Positions 24,104-37,951 of a stretch of 64,000 bases of DNA are shown here, piece after piece. Source of the stretch: Heracleum sosnowskyi. Its lineage: Eukaryota > Streptophyta > Magnoliopsida > Apiales > Apiaceae. Every line of letters starts with the position of its first letter. Positions within the stretch are counted from its first letter, which is position 1. The notes below the pieces were generated by a model. It saw only the letters and a program-made list of their open reading frames with translations, was not told the origin of the DNA and ran no database searches. Both the position numbers and the translations under genes were made by a program. The stretch spans positions 1,116,001-1,180,000 of the forward strand of contig JAUIZM010000017.1 in NCBI GenBank assembly GCA_030848705.1, given 5' to 3'.

Positions 24104-27100
24104 TTATACGGCTTTTTCACATATCACGAAACTTGATGGATTGATAGTGATGCTTTTCGTGCAATTATCAGTTTTGTATATACCAACAAGACGGTCTGCC
24201 AACTCAAACATGTTGTTCCTAAGGCTGCAGTTCATATAAATTATCATATATACACAAGTTCATATTGAGTTAAATAAAAACCAAAGCCAATTAAACCAGA
24301 CTCACCTTATGATTACAAACTGGGCATCTTTTGTTCTGTCCTTTACATAATGCCCCACAATTGAAACATTTTTAAAATCTGTAAAGCATGTAATCCATAT
24401 ATATAAGCCACACGGTAAAGAAAGAAAATTGTTTCAAAAGTTAATGAAAACATGCAACAGGATGAAACGCACCTAAAGCAGCATCAATTTCATCCATTAC
24501 ATATAGTGGTGTTGGTTTGTAATGGTGAAGGGCAAACACCAGAGCTAATGAGCTTAGAGTCTGTAACAGTAAACCTCGGATCAGATACCAAATGATCATA
24601 TATACTATTATAGAAGCATTGACAGATTTTAATTTTTTTAAGAATATACCTTTTCTCCACCAGATAAGTTTCCTATGCATTTCCAGCTCTTTTTAGGGGG
24701 TCTGACGCTAAAAACAACACCTTCAGAGAATGGATCTAAAGAGTCCACTAACTCAAGTTCTGCATCACCTCCTAGTGTGATCATCTGTTGACAGATAAGA
24801 AAAACTTAAGTCGGCTACCGAACTAAGTGATGACCAAACTAGGCATAGCAGGAATTTGAACAACCAATCAAAGGAAGTTACTGTCGGGAGAAGCACATTA
24901 AAGGAGATGAACTCAAGTGAAACCCTGTTACCCAAACTCGGCTGGAAGTGTCAGACTTCACAAGATTTTGAAAAAATTTAAATTATTTTAGCCAATACAA
25001 AGTATGAGTATCCATACCTATGTCACTCGGATACGAAATTAAAATGGAAGAGTCGGGGTAGGAGAGCGCAAAATAGGTTTTAGAGTTGTCTTGATTTTTA
25101 TTTGTAGTTGACTGTTAACTCTCTTTTGTTCATTGGTGACCTTTTGACTCTACAAACTCCTTCTGGAACTACAAAGACCTAGTGCTGATACGAGCAGAAT
25201 AAGATGCCCATCTTAGAGTTGGAGCGAGCTTGTGTGTTGCCACATTTTTCATGAAACTTTCTTCTTTCTAGTCTCTAGATAATTTAGTGAATTGTCTTTT
25301 CCTAAGATGTTTGAGTCTTGTACTCTAGTTTATGTTTGTTAGATTCTTGTTTATTAGTTTATCACAAACCACATGCACGCAAATTATAAGAAGTCACAAA
25401 TATCTTCTACGGTTCTAGTAGAATCATTATAAATAATTCGTCGTCCAGGTAGGCCGCGTGGGAAAAGTATAAGATGAGTAGTTAGGTGCCTTCAAGCTCA
25501 GTAGCCACATGACTATCATCGATTACTTGTGTGTGGCGAAGGTCAACAGGTTTTACATGTAAATTCATATTATAGGGGTGGAAGCGAGATACCTATGACC
25601 ACACAAGGGGAGAGAAGTAGAGAACTGCAGCTCTGTTTTAACCATTGTTTAAGTGAACGTGAATATAACAGACTATTTTATCTTTTATATAACAGCCACC
25701 TTGAGAATTTACATTATACATAAAAAACATTAAGAAAAAAAATCATCGGTCAGAAGCTCAAAGTAACTTTCCACCAAAAAATTTATGTCCCTAGCGAAAG
25801 AACTCTCTGCCATTATTAAACTTAGAATGAAACTTTTTCAGATTCTTTGCATTACACTTTTTATTTGTTCTCTATTTTATCCCAGCAAGCACAGGAATAT
25901 TGTACTCGAGGATTTTAACTTCTCAGGGTTATATATCTCGACAAATGAGTTTAATTTCCGATCTGTTTTCCCAGTGGAATACTTGGCTTTTCTTAAGGGA
26001 TGCTATTACTTTTGGGTTCAGTATTTGTTGACTAAATTTTGCTTGCTGTATCATGTTGCAACACAAGCTATATAAACTCAATTCCTAGCCGATACCACAA
26101 CCATACCAGTTGAGAAAATGAACAGAAGTACAATGCATGACAACCTGAGAGTAAAGGACAGAGCAGAATGACACACCTGATACATTTCTTTCAACTTCAG
26201 TGAAATTGTACTATATCCAGCCATAAATTCATCCAACCTGAAGTTATTGTAAATTAATAAGTAGTTTTGTTAATATGCCAGAGCAAAAATATATTAGCTG
26301 GAAGGAAGTCTTACCTCTTCTTCTTCAATTCATCATACTGCTCCTTAACATCATCACGTTGCTGAGTAATAGAATTAAGATCTTCTACACGTTCATTATA
26401 CAAGGCCACTTTCTTTCTATATCTGCCATAATAAATATTTTAAACAAGTCAACATTCTAAATGGTTCACAACGATCCTAGTTAGCATGTAAAAAGAATGC
26501 ATACTCCGAGATGGACTCAAGATTCGGATTCATCTCTTTAAGTTGTCCTTCAAGCAGCACAACCATTTCTAGGCCTTTTTTAAGGTCACAGGCTTCATGA
26601 AGACTTGTATCTGCCAGAGTTTCTTGAAGCTTTTCAGGATCTACTAGATCTTTTTTGATCCTAAAACCAAAGAAATACGTTAAAAGAGTAATTTAAAACT
26701 TCTGTACTCAGAAAATGATGCACATGTTGGATAGGCCATACGTCACAAGCCTACTTATTGTTGGTTACTTAACATGACATCAGAACTCGGTTTTCGAGTC
26801 CTCCCATCCCAATTTGTTTAATTTAATTGTTTGTTTGTCAGTTTGGTGTTTAGTCTATATGTTTGTTCAATTGTATGATTGAGGGGGAGTGTTAAATAAT
26901 ATATATGACACGTTTAAGGCCTTTCTCTAACACGTTAAGGTTTTAGATGAGTTGCTTTCTTAGCACTTACTGTTCCAATTGCTTATTGATAGCAATTTGC
27001 AAGTCTTCAATCTTTTTACTGTATCCTTTTCCTTTTATTTCCAGATCCTTGTACAGCTTCTTCATATCTTTCAGCTTGTAGTCAGCATCAACCTGTTCCA

Positions 27101-30100
27101 TTACTGAATACAGTGAGATAATAAATAGTTAACAGAATGAAGAGATAAGAAATCACAGGCACAAAACCTCAGATGCCCGCAACTCATCAACAGTCCTTTT
27201 TAGCTCTTCATACTCAGATTTTGCTTTCTCAAGCCCATCTTTGTGTTGATCGATGCGCTGCAAAAATTACGTGCAAGTTACGACATAATTTCAAAGAAAG
27301 TAATTCGATAGAATTAGCTTAGTAGATGTCACATGATAGCACTTGAAGATACACAACCTCTTGTGTCTTCTTATAGTTTTCCTGGAGGGCAAATGCTTTC
27401 TGTTCTATCTCTTTGAAGGTGGAAAGCATCTTCTCCTTTTCTAAAGAAACCCGCTCTCTCTCCTTTTTTGAATCTTCGATCCCCTTTGTTAGTTTCTTAA
27501 TCATCTTCTGACCTGTTTCTATTTGAACTTTCTGACGGTTGATTTCTGTGCTCTTTTTGTCAATATCCTGCAAAGAAGAAAGAATTATTTAGTCAAAGGG
27601 AATACATACAAAACTCTGAACGTTACCTATGACAGATACTTACAGACTGAATTTTGTTAACTTTCAACTTCTGGCCTTTTAATTTTTCACCGCCAGCATT
27701 CTCTATTTTATTCTGAAGCTCCAAAGCCTATCATTATAGACAATGAAATTGTAAGCAACTATAGATAAAAAAACGGCTAATATAGAGACATCTATGAAAC
27801 ACTAGTAGATCAAGAATCAGGTGATAGCCAATGGCCGAGTGACCAATGCTTATCTCCGGAACAGAACAGTCATTAGTTCGGGCCGCATGAATCTCCTTAA
27901 CATTGTAATTTCATAAGCAAATAAAAACCAAACACTATATCCAGGACACAAGGCTCTCGCATCCATTGTTACTGTCGCGGCAAGGCATATATAAATGAGC
28001 TAGGAGTCTAGGTTAGGGATAAAATAGATGTGGACGCGACGACAAATATTGCTCTTTTAGAAGCCAGAACACATGTTGTGACCTTGGCGACTCCTAAAAT
28101 ATAATACCCATGTTTGCATCAGCAGGGTATGCACATCCCGTGATGTACGCAATCTCACCCTTCTTTTCATAAAGAGACTGTCTCGAGGGTGTTCGAATCT
28201 GTGAACTAGAAGATAGCAGGTAGATACTTGACCATCGCATGAATCGGTTAAGAAAAAGAGATTAACATTGAATTGATAGATATCAACTTTGCGTACCTTC
28301 TCTTTCAAATTCTTAGAACTTTGTGTGATCCTAGTAATTTCATTTTCTTCTTCAGAGATGATTCTTGCAAGTTTTTTCAGGGTTTCAAGCTCATCCTTGC
28401 TTGGCTTTGACGCATCCTTTAGAGAGTCAAGTTGTTTTTCTAGATAGGCATGTTGTGATTTCAGACTGTCAACCTGTAGTAATGAATAATTGTAATGCAT
28501 CTCACTCATAATATTGAACACCAAAGCAGATAGTACATACACAAGTATACCTCCTTTTGACACTTGGCCAGATCCATCTCAAGATGTGAAATTGCTTTTT
28601 CCAAAGTCTGATAACAACGTGCTGCATCAGCAATTTTTTGTCGTATCATATCTAATTTGCTAACAATCGACGAGAGTTCGTTCTCAGCATCCGCAACAGC
28701 TTCTCGAGAAACACTGGAGACCCGGATAGATGTCCCCATCTTACCACCACGTGGTTTGCCTCCTCCACCGCTCATTGTACCAGATTTTTCGAAAAGGGCA
28801 CCTTCCAATGTCACAACCCGGCGAAATTCCCTGTCCCCGCCATATGCAATACGTGTTGCCTAGAATAGAGTAGAGGATTGGCATATCTCAACAAATATTG
28901 CATAAGATAACATGAATTGCAAGTGAATAAATAGAACTACACGTGTAAGTTCATGTGAAAAACTCCAATTCCAGTAGGGACGAATTAAAACATCTCCCAA
29001 GTATCGAAGGACATGACCTACCATTTTATCTTACATTCTCTAACTCTCCTTATCAAGTTACAATGTTACATATGCAAATTGTAATTTAAACAGAAAAGGT
29101 ATAAAATTAACAATATATTTTAGATGATAAGCAGTTTAATATTTACGACTCGAGACGCTTATGGACCAAGTTACCTGGTGCTGTTTAAATTTTAAAATGG
29201 TGTCGGTTACTCGGTTCAGACTACAACATAGCAGGGTAAGCCAAAAAGTTCCCATTTGCATATTTTGTAACCAACACATGTCAAAGTTGTGGTAATGGTT
29301 TGTGAGTAAAGCGTAAGTATATTCCAATAAATCATCCTGAGTTATGAGATACATGACCCATGAAGAACTTCTTTTCTTTTTAAGGTTAAGTAAAAGCAGT
29401 TAATCTACTTTCTTTTTCCAAAGTGAAGCACTGCAGTTTTAGGTATACTAGTCTCAGCAATTCAGAAAATGACTACAGAAATGATCTTCAAAGAATAACT
29501 GCAATTATATTAATGCAAGAGAACTACTATAAGCATAAATTAATAGTACTAGCACGAACACAATGAGTAAGTGGGAAACTAGTTAAATTACATATGAGCA
29601 TTGAGCATTAATCAATCAGCATAAAAGAAAAAAATGGAAGGTTATTAGATGGTTTAAGTGTTCAACCATTATCTACTTACAGTAAGTTAAATAAGACAAA
29701 TAGGCAATTATCAATTCCTTCTTTTCATGCTCAGAAAATAAATAGAGGAAAATTGGCCCAAATCCTCAGGTAAACTAAATCAAAAACATAATACAAACTG
29801 TACCTGGTCAATATCTTTGGCTACAACAGTATTTCCCATGGCTGCAAAGAAAGCAAGTTTCATTCTCTCATCCTGAACCGTGATCAAATCAAAAAGGCGT
29901 GGTACACCCTCCGGAGTCTTTACTTTTTCGTTTATTCTAGATTGATGATTAAGTTGCTTTTCCTACAAGGAGAAATACTGAAAGGTCAAAAAGCTTCAAG
30001 ACGTAAAGGTTTCAAAATACAAAAGGCCGAAGTTTATACATGTTAGAATGTGAAGCCTTAGAATGTATCGGGCACGTGTTATGTAGTTTGTACATTACAC

Positions 30101-33100
30101 ATGTATGCTCGAAAAGGGTTTGGTTTTCATTGCATATGCGATGTGGTGAGTTAATGAAGCCGCCACAACACACATATACAAACATCAGCCTCCTCTCTCA
30201 ATTTACCTAACCTATCTCTCTACAATCCTTGAATGATGAAAATATATCAGGTAGTTGTGTGCTACAATTAAATGCTTTAATTGAAGCAAAGGAGCAAAGA
30301 CGTTAGAAGATATAATGTATACTTCCGAGTTGATAATAAAAAACTCAGAAAATTTAAGGGTTCTTTCCTAGACCAACATGTTGAGATTGATTTTCCCCAA
30401 GTATTTTGGGAGGCTAAATATGCCTACTCGGGACATACTTCACCGTGTCTTCCATGTTTTGGGTACTTGGAACAATTCAGTTTTCTTTACTTATCCAACG
30501 ATTCAGTCACTCCCTTCAATTATCTATCAAGCATACATAATTCTAGATCAGTTAACAATATCACGGCCGCTGGTTGATGACTTGATGTAACAAAAAAACA
30601 CCACAGCAGTCAGCACCATATTGACATTGTTTAGGTTTAGGAAACATCCTTATAAAATTCTCGAATTCTTGTGATAATAATAGCAAATAATATCAGAGAG
30701 CAGTGCATTAAGAATATTATTTCTATACTGAGGATGGTTACCAATATCATGAAAGTTGCTACACCGAGATTCTTCTTTCGAAGTAACTCCACACATGCCT
30801 GTGCTGCAGCAGTTGTTTCTACAACAACATAATCAAGTCCAGAGCATGCTGTTGAGACAGCAACATCATATTTCGCTGGGACAGGAAAAGCAAGCAAACA
30901 CTGAGTAGAAGATCAGAATTAGGCTAAAATATATCCAACCAAGTAGTTAAACATTATCAACAAATACTATACCTCTTTAAGAGATTCATGAAACACAAAA
31001 TTATAGGGCATGTCTGAAATGAAGTAATTAAGTTACAGACCTCAGCCAACATTTTGATGCTTTTAGGAAAAATAATATGAAAAATTCTAAGGTCTAAAAT
31101 GTTTCCCTGATGAAGATACAATCCAATTATGGGTAGTTTGGTGGTTTAGGGCCTGCCACCTATGTTTAGGACCCAAGTAATGATCCTATGAAAAAAGAAA
31201 TACGACAAGCTAAATCTTAACATACATCTAAAGCCATCAATAGATAAAAGATCTTTAAGCTGCCAAGTACATCCATATAATTAGTTAGCCAAACCAAAAG
31301 GAGACGGCGTCTGACAGCAGTATACATTCACATACGAACAAGCCAGATAAAAACGGCATATGAAGTGGTTAAGGGAAGAACAGCAGTTACTTTCTCAGGT
31401 TACCTGGGTAAAGTAACTACAAAGAAACTGCTTATGAAAGAGAAAAAAGTGCCATTGACAGGCATATTGCTCTCTCATAAATGAATTTGGCCCATCATTA
31501 TGAGTTCATGTGTCTCTAAAGTCAACAATCACAGTCTCTAAAGATATTACCAACAAGTGAAGGACAAATGATGTTGATTACTCATGTACTACTGTTAGTG
31601 CATGCACGTCACACACACACACACACAGAGTAGGTTTCATAGAGGCTCAATACTACTGGGTGCAACTATGGCAATGCATGTCCATTGCAAATCAGTACAT
31701 ATACCAAATATTACCATCTATAGCGCCTAGGTCACCCATTCGTCCATAGATTCCCGAAATTTCATTCGACTCTTTAGCTTGCATTATTGCTTTTAAAACT
31801 GATCCCTGACTCTTTTCAGATTCCATAACAGATAAGAGCTCTGTAACCTTTTGTCTTGCAGACTGTTCAAGAGGAATCAATGCATCTTGCTCTTTTAGGC
31901 AATCCTGCAAATGTTGATTTTCTCATCACGTCCAATAATAGCAAAAACAATCAAACAGCTAGTGAAAAAAATCACATAATAAATCAAGAAAACATGCCTG
32001 CTCCACTTTGCGCTTTTCCAGAACCTGAAGCTTGCTTTTTTCCAACTCGCTTTGAATATTTTTCAAGCTTGCAATCTTTGTTTCAATGTTTCCATGTATG
32101 TCATTCAACTGTGTTTTAGCATCCTCATAAGCAGCATGACCAGCTTCATGCTGAAACAATTATCATCACCTTTAGACAAGGAAGTTGTCTAACACTACCA
32201 CAGTTTATACTAATCTTCTTGCAATAATGTGCATTTTTTAACCTTTTATATGCTGGACAAGCTTTCAAATAGATGTGAAAAAATAAATATGGGAGAAAAT
32301 TTGGAGACATAAAGAGCGGAAGGCTAGAAAATTGAATGAAGTTAAAGAGATAGTACCAAACAAATGGACTCCAGTACAATTTATTTTAGTGTATGAGTAT
32401 GACCGAACAAATAAGCACCCGTGAAAGGTTAAGTAATTCAAACCACAACTTACAAAAGTACAAGATCAAATTGAACTAAAAATGAGTGACCTAAAAGATT
32501 GAACACTAAGAATATATTCAACCCCTGGGTAGAAAGTTTGCAGGTGTACTGAAACATACAAATGCTTACCATCAACTCACATACTTTTCATGGCCATCAA
32601 TATTATGTTAGTCATATACAAACAGGTAAAGTAATAATGCAGGATGATAAAAAGTAAACTCTTGTAGAAGGTATGCTTCCAAATACTGTACTAGATATCT
32701 GAAATAATAAAAAATTAAGAGTTCTTTCCTTTCAATGCATGACATAGTGTTCCAGACGTACACGTCCTGCAGACAAGATAGATGAGGCAAGTAGCTTTGA
32801 CTATAGAGAATTTAAAAATAATAGGATCCTTTCTCTGCAAGAGAAGATCTAATCATATTTTTGGCCGAATATAATGGAGATTTCAGTCCGATGGGTCCTC
32901 CATCACTGGCAGGTAAAATGAGGCCTCAACGGAGATGATAGTGGGAAGTAGGAACTCCTACTCTGACTACAGTTACAACACTTGTTCACGGAGGAGCAAG
33001 GACAAGATAAAAGTACTACAAGCTAAAAATTTGTGTTGAAAGTATGAACATTTCTCTTGGACAAAGGACGGTAATAGCTAATAATCATGTTACAAAGACA

Positions 33101-36100
33101 AAATTCAATCGAATTATTCCTACTGAATATGCAAGAGTGAAAACTCTGCTATTAAATATTGATTTTCAGATATACCTTATCCTTCAATAGTTTGCTCTCA
33201 TTGGATGCAACATCAAGCTTTCCCTTGTGTTCAATCAATTGCTTTTCCCAAGGCTCCAGTTCAGCACGGATCTTTGTGAGCTCACTGCGAAATATCTCAG
33301 TTTCCACTATTACCAGAAATTGAAAATGTTAGATCATGACGAGAATGTCTACATGGACACTAATCATTGAAAAAACCAAAGGGGGAAAAATTACTCGCAA
33401 TCCGAAAGGATTTTAAAGTAATAGTATATTTAGAAACCACTAATGCTTTGGCTCAAGAAGAACTAGAATCCAAAACAACTAGAAAATATTGTTATCTCGT
33501 TAATAATTGCAAACAGAACCACAAATAGGCAAATGCTAGAATTCTACTAAAAGTATGTTCTGATTGGCTTTCTTGATTCTATCTGCATGATTTTATATTT
33601 TACTTTTTTGGTGGAGGTCAGCTATAGAAATTTAAATAGCCACGCACAAACGCATCCACTGAGTTGAACCCTCGATCTCTTATTAGTTATTACTAAGAGG
33701 AGAGTGGTATCTGCGTAAGTCTGTACCCTTTGCTAATGCAAAGTTAGTATATAGATTCCACAGCACAAGTACAAAAATATATGAAAATATGACTCTTAAT
33801 TGCAAGACAGATTCTTATTTTGTTCACACTAATCTACTATAATACTTCCACGCCCCAAGGATTCAACTATCGCTAATCATTAATGAGATGTTTCGCATGA
33901 ACTCAGAGTTTAAGCATACTTACAAAAGTAATGCAAGTAAACTGGGATGATTGCTACTAAATCAATTAAATCAGAACCATGCGAGCCTATTTATCATGAA
34001 ATTGGTTATGAGTCTAGTCAAACAGAAAATAGTTGGGTCAACTTAAGAAGTTAACAAATAAAATATGATGCTAAAACTTGACTGAAGTAGCAGAATAAAT
34101 CGGCTCCAGTATTTGTCAAGTTGCAATAAGTAGTGACGGATTCAGTTCATTTAACAACTGACTGTGCCAAAGGATGCTTTGCAGCAAATATGAGGGTTCA
34201 GTGACTCGAATGAAAGAAAATCGAGTTCCATGACGGAAATGAAAAAGTTTTCAAGTCAAGCAACAATCTATATACCTGACAACATCATTACAATTGACTA
34301 AGAACTACCTTTTGAGTTTTCCTTGATTTCTTCCAGGAGACTCTCTTCATTCGATAAAAGCTTTTGCAGTTTAGGTATATCCCCCTCGAGTTGTGGAATC
34401 ATATTAGTTGACTCCTCTGACTCTTTCTCAAGTTCGGAGATCTTTACAGAATCCTATAACAAAATCCCCAGTTAAGATGCATGAAACAGTTAAAGACAAG
34501 ATGCCACCAGTTAGTTTACCTTTTCGAGTTTATCATCAAGTTTCTTGATTTTTTGTTTCATATGCTTGAAATCTTCCCGGTGTTTTACGTCCAGCCTTTC
34601 AAACTCCTTAAACTCATCTTTACATTGCTTAAGATCATTGTCAAGTTCCTAAGTTTAAAATAAAAAGTCAGCTTACATCCTCTGAAAATATAGAAGATCC
34701 AACAAGCTGAACAAACTATACTAGCATAACCATGAAAGCGAACACTTCTGAGATAGGCCATGCCACAATACAATTCTAGAGATGTGTGCATCTTGACATT
34801 TGAGCAAGACTAGACTAATACATGCAAAAAATTGTTGCACAATTTTCAGAGTATTGCACCCAACAACATGGAGATTCAAAGCAAACCTCTTGGAACTTCA
34901 TTTTCTCCAAGTGCATCACCTCGAGCTTCTTCAATTTTTTCTTATTTTCCTGTATCATTTCCCTGAAGCAAGAACCAGCCTCTTAATGGGAACTCTAACG
35001 TTCATACTTGCAATTATATTAAAAGTTCAGTACATCTATCATTCTGTTCTTTGTTGCAACTACCTTTCACTTTTAAGATTTTCTTCAAAGTGAGAAAGTT
35101 TCCCTTGTAATTCCCCCATTTGAGCAGCATTTTCCTCGGAAGCCAGATTTGTGGTTTTATCTTGCCATTTTAAAAGTGATAACTCCTTGAGCATGTACAT
35201 CTCTGCATCATTCTTCACATCCTGGAAGTGATACAGAAATACTGGAGTAAGTAAACTATATCTTAAATAAAGTTTAAAGAAAAAGAATTGCAAAGGCATT
35301 AATGTACCTCCAAGCTATTTCTTTCTTTCTCTGCTAATTTCACCATCTCGACAACCCCAGTCCTTTTTTCCGTAAGAGTTTCTAGCCTGTTAATTAGAAT
35401 TAAAACAGCAAAAGCATCAGAAGTTCTGATACCACCATTAAAGCTTAAATGAATTCTTTGCATGGAAGTAGTTGCCTGATAAACTTATATATATTATAAT
35501 AAAAATATACAACTCGACTACTGGATAGCATATCACCGCTTTAACACTACAAGACTCCATCCACTACTCAAACACTAAGATACTTCAATCTACACACATT
35601 GTTGCAGATTTCAGGGTTGGCAGTATATCCATTGTCATGATCCATTATTACGTTTAAAATTATTACATCCCTACTCATTCCTGTGTATTCAACATATTGA
35701 ACTAATAAGTTATCTAAAGAAGTTGTTAATTAGTAGTTAACAAAGAGTAGCTAGGCAATTAGGGAGTTGGACAAATTTTTAATTTAATAATAATAGAACT
35801 CACTCCTTTGCTGATTCTTCAATCTTTTCAACGTATTTAATGGTTCCGATTATATCTTCGAGATATTCAAGAAAACCTTCATCATGGGGACCTTGCGCCT
35901 TTGGCTTCATCAGTGATATCTGCTCAACTTCTCCCTGATAAAAGAAACAACATTTACAATCTAAGAAAACAGGTATTAGTCAGCTACAACAGAACATAAA
36001 ATAAGAGAATACAAACCTGTAGAATCAGAAACCGGTTGTTGTCCAAGTCCACTCCTTTCTCTTTCAACTTTTTGGTAACTAGAGTAAAAGTACTAGATTG

Positions 36101-36814
36101 ATTGTTAATAAAATAATCAGAGCTGTTACTACGATATGCCTTACGAGTAATACTAAATTCACTTCCCGGAACCACTTCATACTTCTCGTCCTCCTATAAA
36201 CAGCAGAAACAATCAACCTTTACACATCCAACAACTAACAACAAATAAAAGCAAAATAACCTAAAACAATCCAAAATTACCAAATCAATAATTTCTTGAA
36301 AGTACACAGTGACGCTAGCGCAGTCCAAATTCTGGTGGTTAGTAGAATTATGAATGAGCTCCGATACTTTATTAAGCCGCATCTGCAGTAACATTTAACT
36401 TCCGTAACACAATTCACCAAAAATGTGCATAAAAATCGAAAAGGGGTAAATTAAACAACCTGTTTAGCTCTCTTCCCAAACACGAAAAGCATAGCATCAA
36501 TAACATTGCTTTTACCACTACCGTTAGGACCAACCACAGCCGAAAAGCTCTACACGCCCAATTAAGAAATAATACATTATAAACACAAACAATTATAAAA
36601 ATTGGAAACCCTAGGTATGCAATTGAAGGGAATAAGAGAAGCTGACCTTGTGAAAAGGCCCGACGATTTGTTTACCAGCGTAGGATTTGAAATTCTCCAT
36701 CTCCATCTTGCTGATAAATAGTCTGGGAGTTTTGGAACGGCCGTTCTGAGTTGACTCGGACTCGGTGGTCTGAGTTGAAGTCGGAGAGGGAGTTGGATCG
36801 ATTGGAACACCCAT
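24104..36814 (-). CDS. SMC4: SMC4, condensin ATPase subunit (CAP-C)
   Basis: 28 exons (high to low): 36814-36647, 36549-36460, 36382-36281, 36193-36017, 35934-35804, 35386-35308, 35221-35064, 34962-34887, 34648-34520, 34453-34309, 33306-33176, 32150-31998, 31904-31715, 30875-30742, 29962-29804, 28859-28551, 28473-28297, 27727-27644, 27567-27358, 27257-27168, 27092-26971, 26660-26505, 26422-26315, 26237-26177, 24784-24650, 24560-24473, 24378-24306, 24224-24104. They sum to 3,756 bases, 1,251 residues, close to the family's usual ~1,240. Walker A (GPNGSGKSN) is in exon 2, the hinge in exons 13-16 (GIYGRMGDLGAID onward), signature LSGGEK at the end of exon 25, Walker B (LYVMDEIDAALD) across exons 26-27. 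Long coiled coils flank the hinge. With SMC2 it forms the condensin ATPase that compacts chromosomes. All phases agree. Intron 12 uses a GC donor (CAG/GCATGT). The gene looks intact. Confidence 0.96.
24785..26176 (-). other. SMC4 intron 24, 1.4 kb
   Basis: The longest SMC4 intron. It contains only short chance ORFs and no recognised repeat or RNA gene. Its donor is CAG/GTGTGT and its acceptor CAACAG. Confidence 0.6.
26725..26965 (+). mobile_element. TRIM-like retroelement remnant in SMC4 intron 21
   Basis: A short LTR-like piece ending GGTTACTTAACA (26774) is followed at once by TGACATCAGAAC, a degraded version of the initiator-Met primer site TGGTATCAGAGC. About 100 bases later the purine tract GAGGGGGAG precedes TGTTAAATAATATATATGAC, the start of a second LTR-like piece running to TTAGCA (26965). 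Primer site, tiny interior and purine tract together fit a terminal-repeat retrotransposon in miniature. No duplication was found and the first LTR is shortened. It ends five bases before exon 21 (26971-27092). Confidence 0.5.
31608..31627. repeat. (CA)n microsatellite in SMC4 intron 13
   Basis: About nine CA dinucleotides in a row between ACGT and GAGT. A simple repeat within the intron between exons 13 and 14. Confidence 0.9.
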
Positions 36815-36990
36815 TGTGGGTGGATTTGATTTGGGGGAGAAAGCTAGGGTTTTGTGAAATGGTAATAATTGGGTGTGATTCAAGTTGAGTGAGTTGAAGT
36901 TTAGATGGGAGAAATAAACAAACAATTGAGGAAGCGGGAAGTTCGATGTTTTTGACCATTTTCAAATTAGTGATTTTGGAGCCTTTGATT
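36815..36990 (-). promoter_or_regulatory. SMC4 5' region with E2F-like site
   Basis: This is the sequence just upstream of the SMC4 start codon. On the minus strand it contains TTCCCGC (36934-36940), the core of the E2F consensus TTTSSCGC, about 120 bases from the ATG. E2F control would suit a proliferation gene. A palindromic AACGGCCGTT occurs at 36736-36745 inside exon 1; AACGG is the core of the mitosis-specific activator element, but one copy in coding sequence is weak evidence. Confidence 0.4.
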
Positions 36991-37951
36991 TGGGTCGCCC
37001 ATCTTCTCCGCTGCTTTTTTTTTTAAATGACAAAAATATCATTTTTTTAATATTAAATAACAAAAATATTTATTTTAAAATTTTTGGTCATTTTTATCAA
37101 CCAAATATTCATTTGTGGACGCGATATCTCAAAAATGTTAACATCATTGCAGATGCTCTTATGTTCACCAAATTTAAAAAAATTGCTAATTTTGTCCATC
37201 GCCCCTTTTTTTTAGCAACTCGTATTAAAAACATTTAAATTATCATTAAAATTTAATTTCAAACATAACATAAAAGTTTTCATTTAACTTTCACATTTGT
37301 TTTAACAAAATTTATACCTGTATTACTTACACTTTATTTAAAATTTATTGCATGGTTTTCATTTTTTAAAAAATATTAAAAAAATTAAAATCAGTATTTT
37401 AAGATTTTGAGTTTGTAGGATTAAATAATCGATAGGTTAGCAACATTAAATCGACAATCATTTTTGTTTCTTGTTTAAGAGGTATAGATGAGAAATATAC
37501 ATCCCTTGAAAGAATTATGAAATTGCAGAGCATAAAAATGGAAAATATGGCTTAATACTCCCATTTTTGTTGTCTATTGTTTTCATTTTTATTTGTCTCG
37601 AAAATTGTTTATGTTAAATAATTATGATAAATTGATAAGCTTATTTTCATTGATATTCCTAATTACTTGGTAATTACTAGAAGTTTAATTACTAAGAATT
37701 GATAGTTTTGAAAATTTTATAATATTTAAAAAGTTTATTTAATATATTTAATTTGATTGAATCAACTTTTAATTTTGATTAATGGACAAAAAAATTGGGG
37801 GAATAAATATTTTAGTTACAGTATCATGAGCAACAATCAATATTAATTTTCATAAATATGATTTTACCATAGCAAATTTAAAAATCACGAATATCATTGA
37901 AGTAATTAGTAATCATCACGTCATAACTAAGTAAAATCAATCAATCAATCA
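36991..37951. other. AT-rich intergenic sequence upstream of SMC4
   Basis: Nearly 1 kb of very AT-rich DNA between the SMC4 promoter and the Helitron. No gene, RNA or clear repeat was recognised. It ends in short ATCA tandem repeats just before the Helitron start. Confidence 0.5.

Noticed and set aside
26770..26800. tRNA-like B-box (GGTTTTCGAGTCC) in SMC4
   Set aside because: No A-box, cloverleaf or acceptor stem; it fits the interior of a TRIM-like element next to its primer site.
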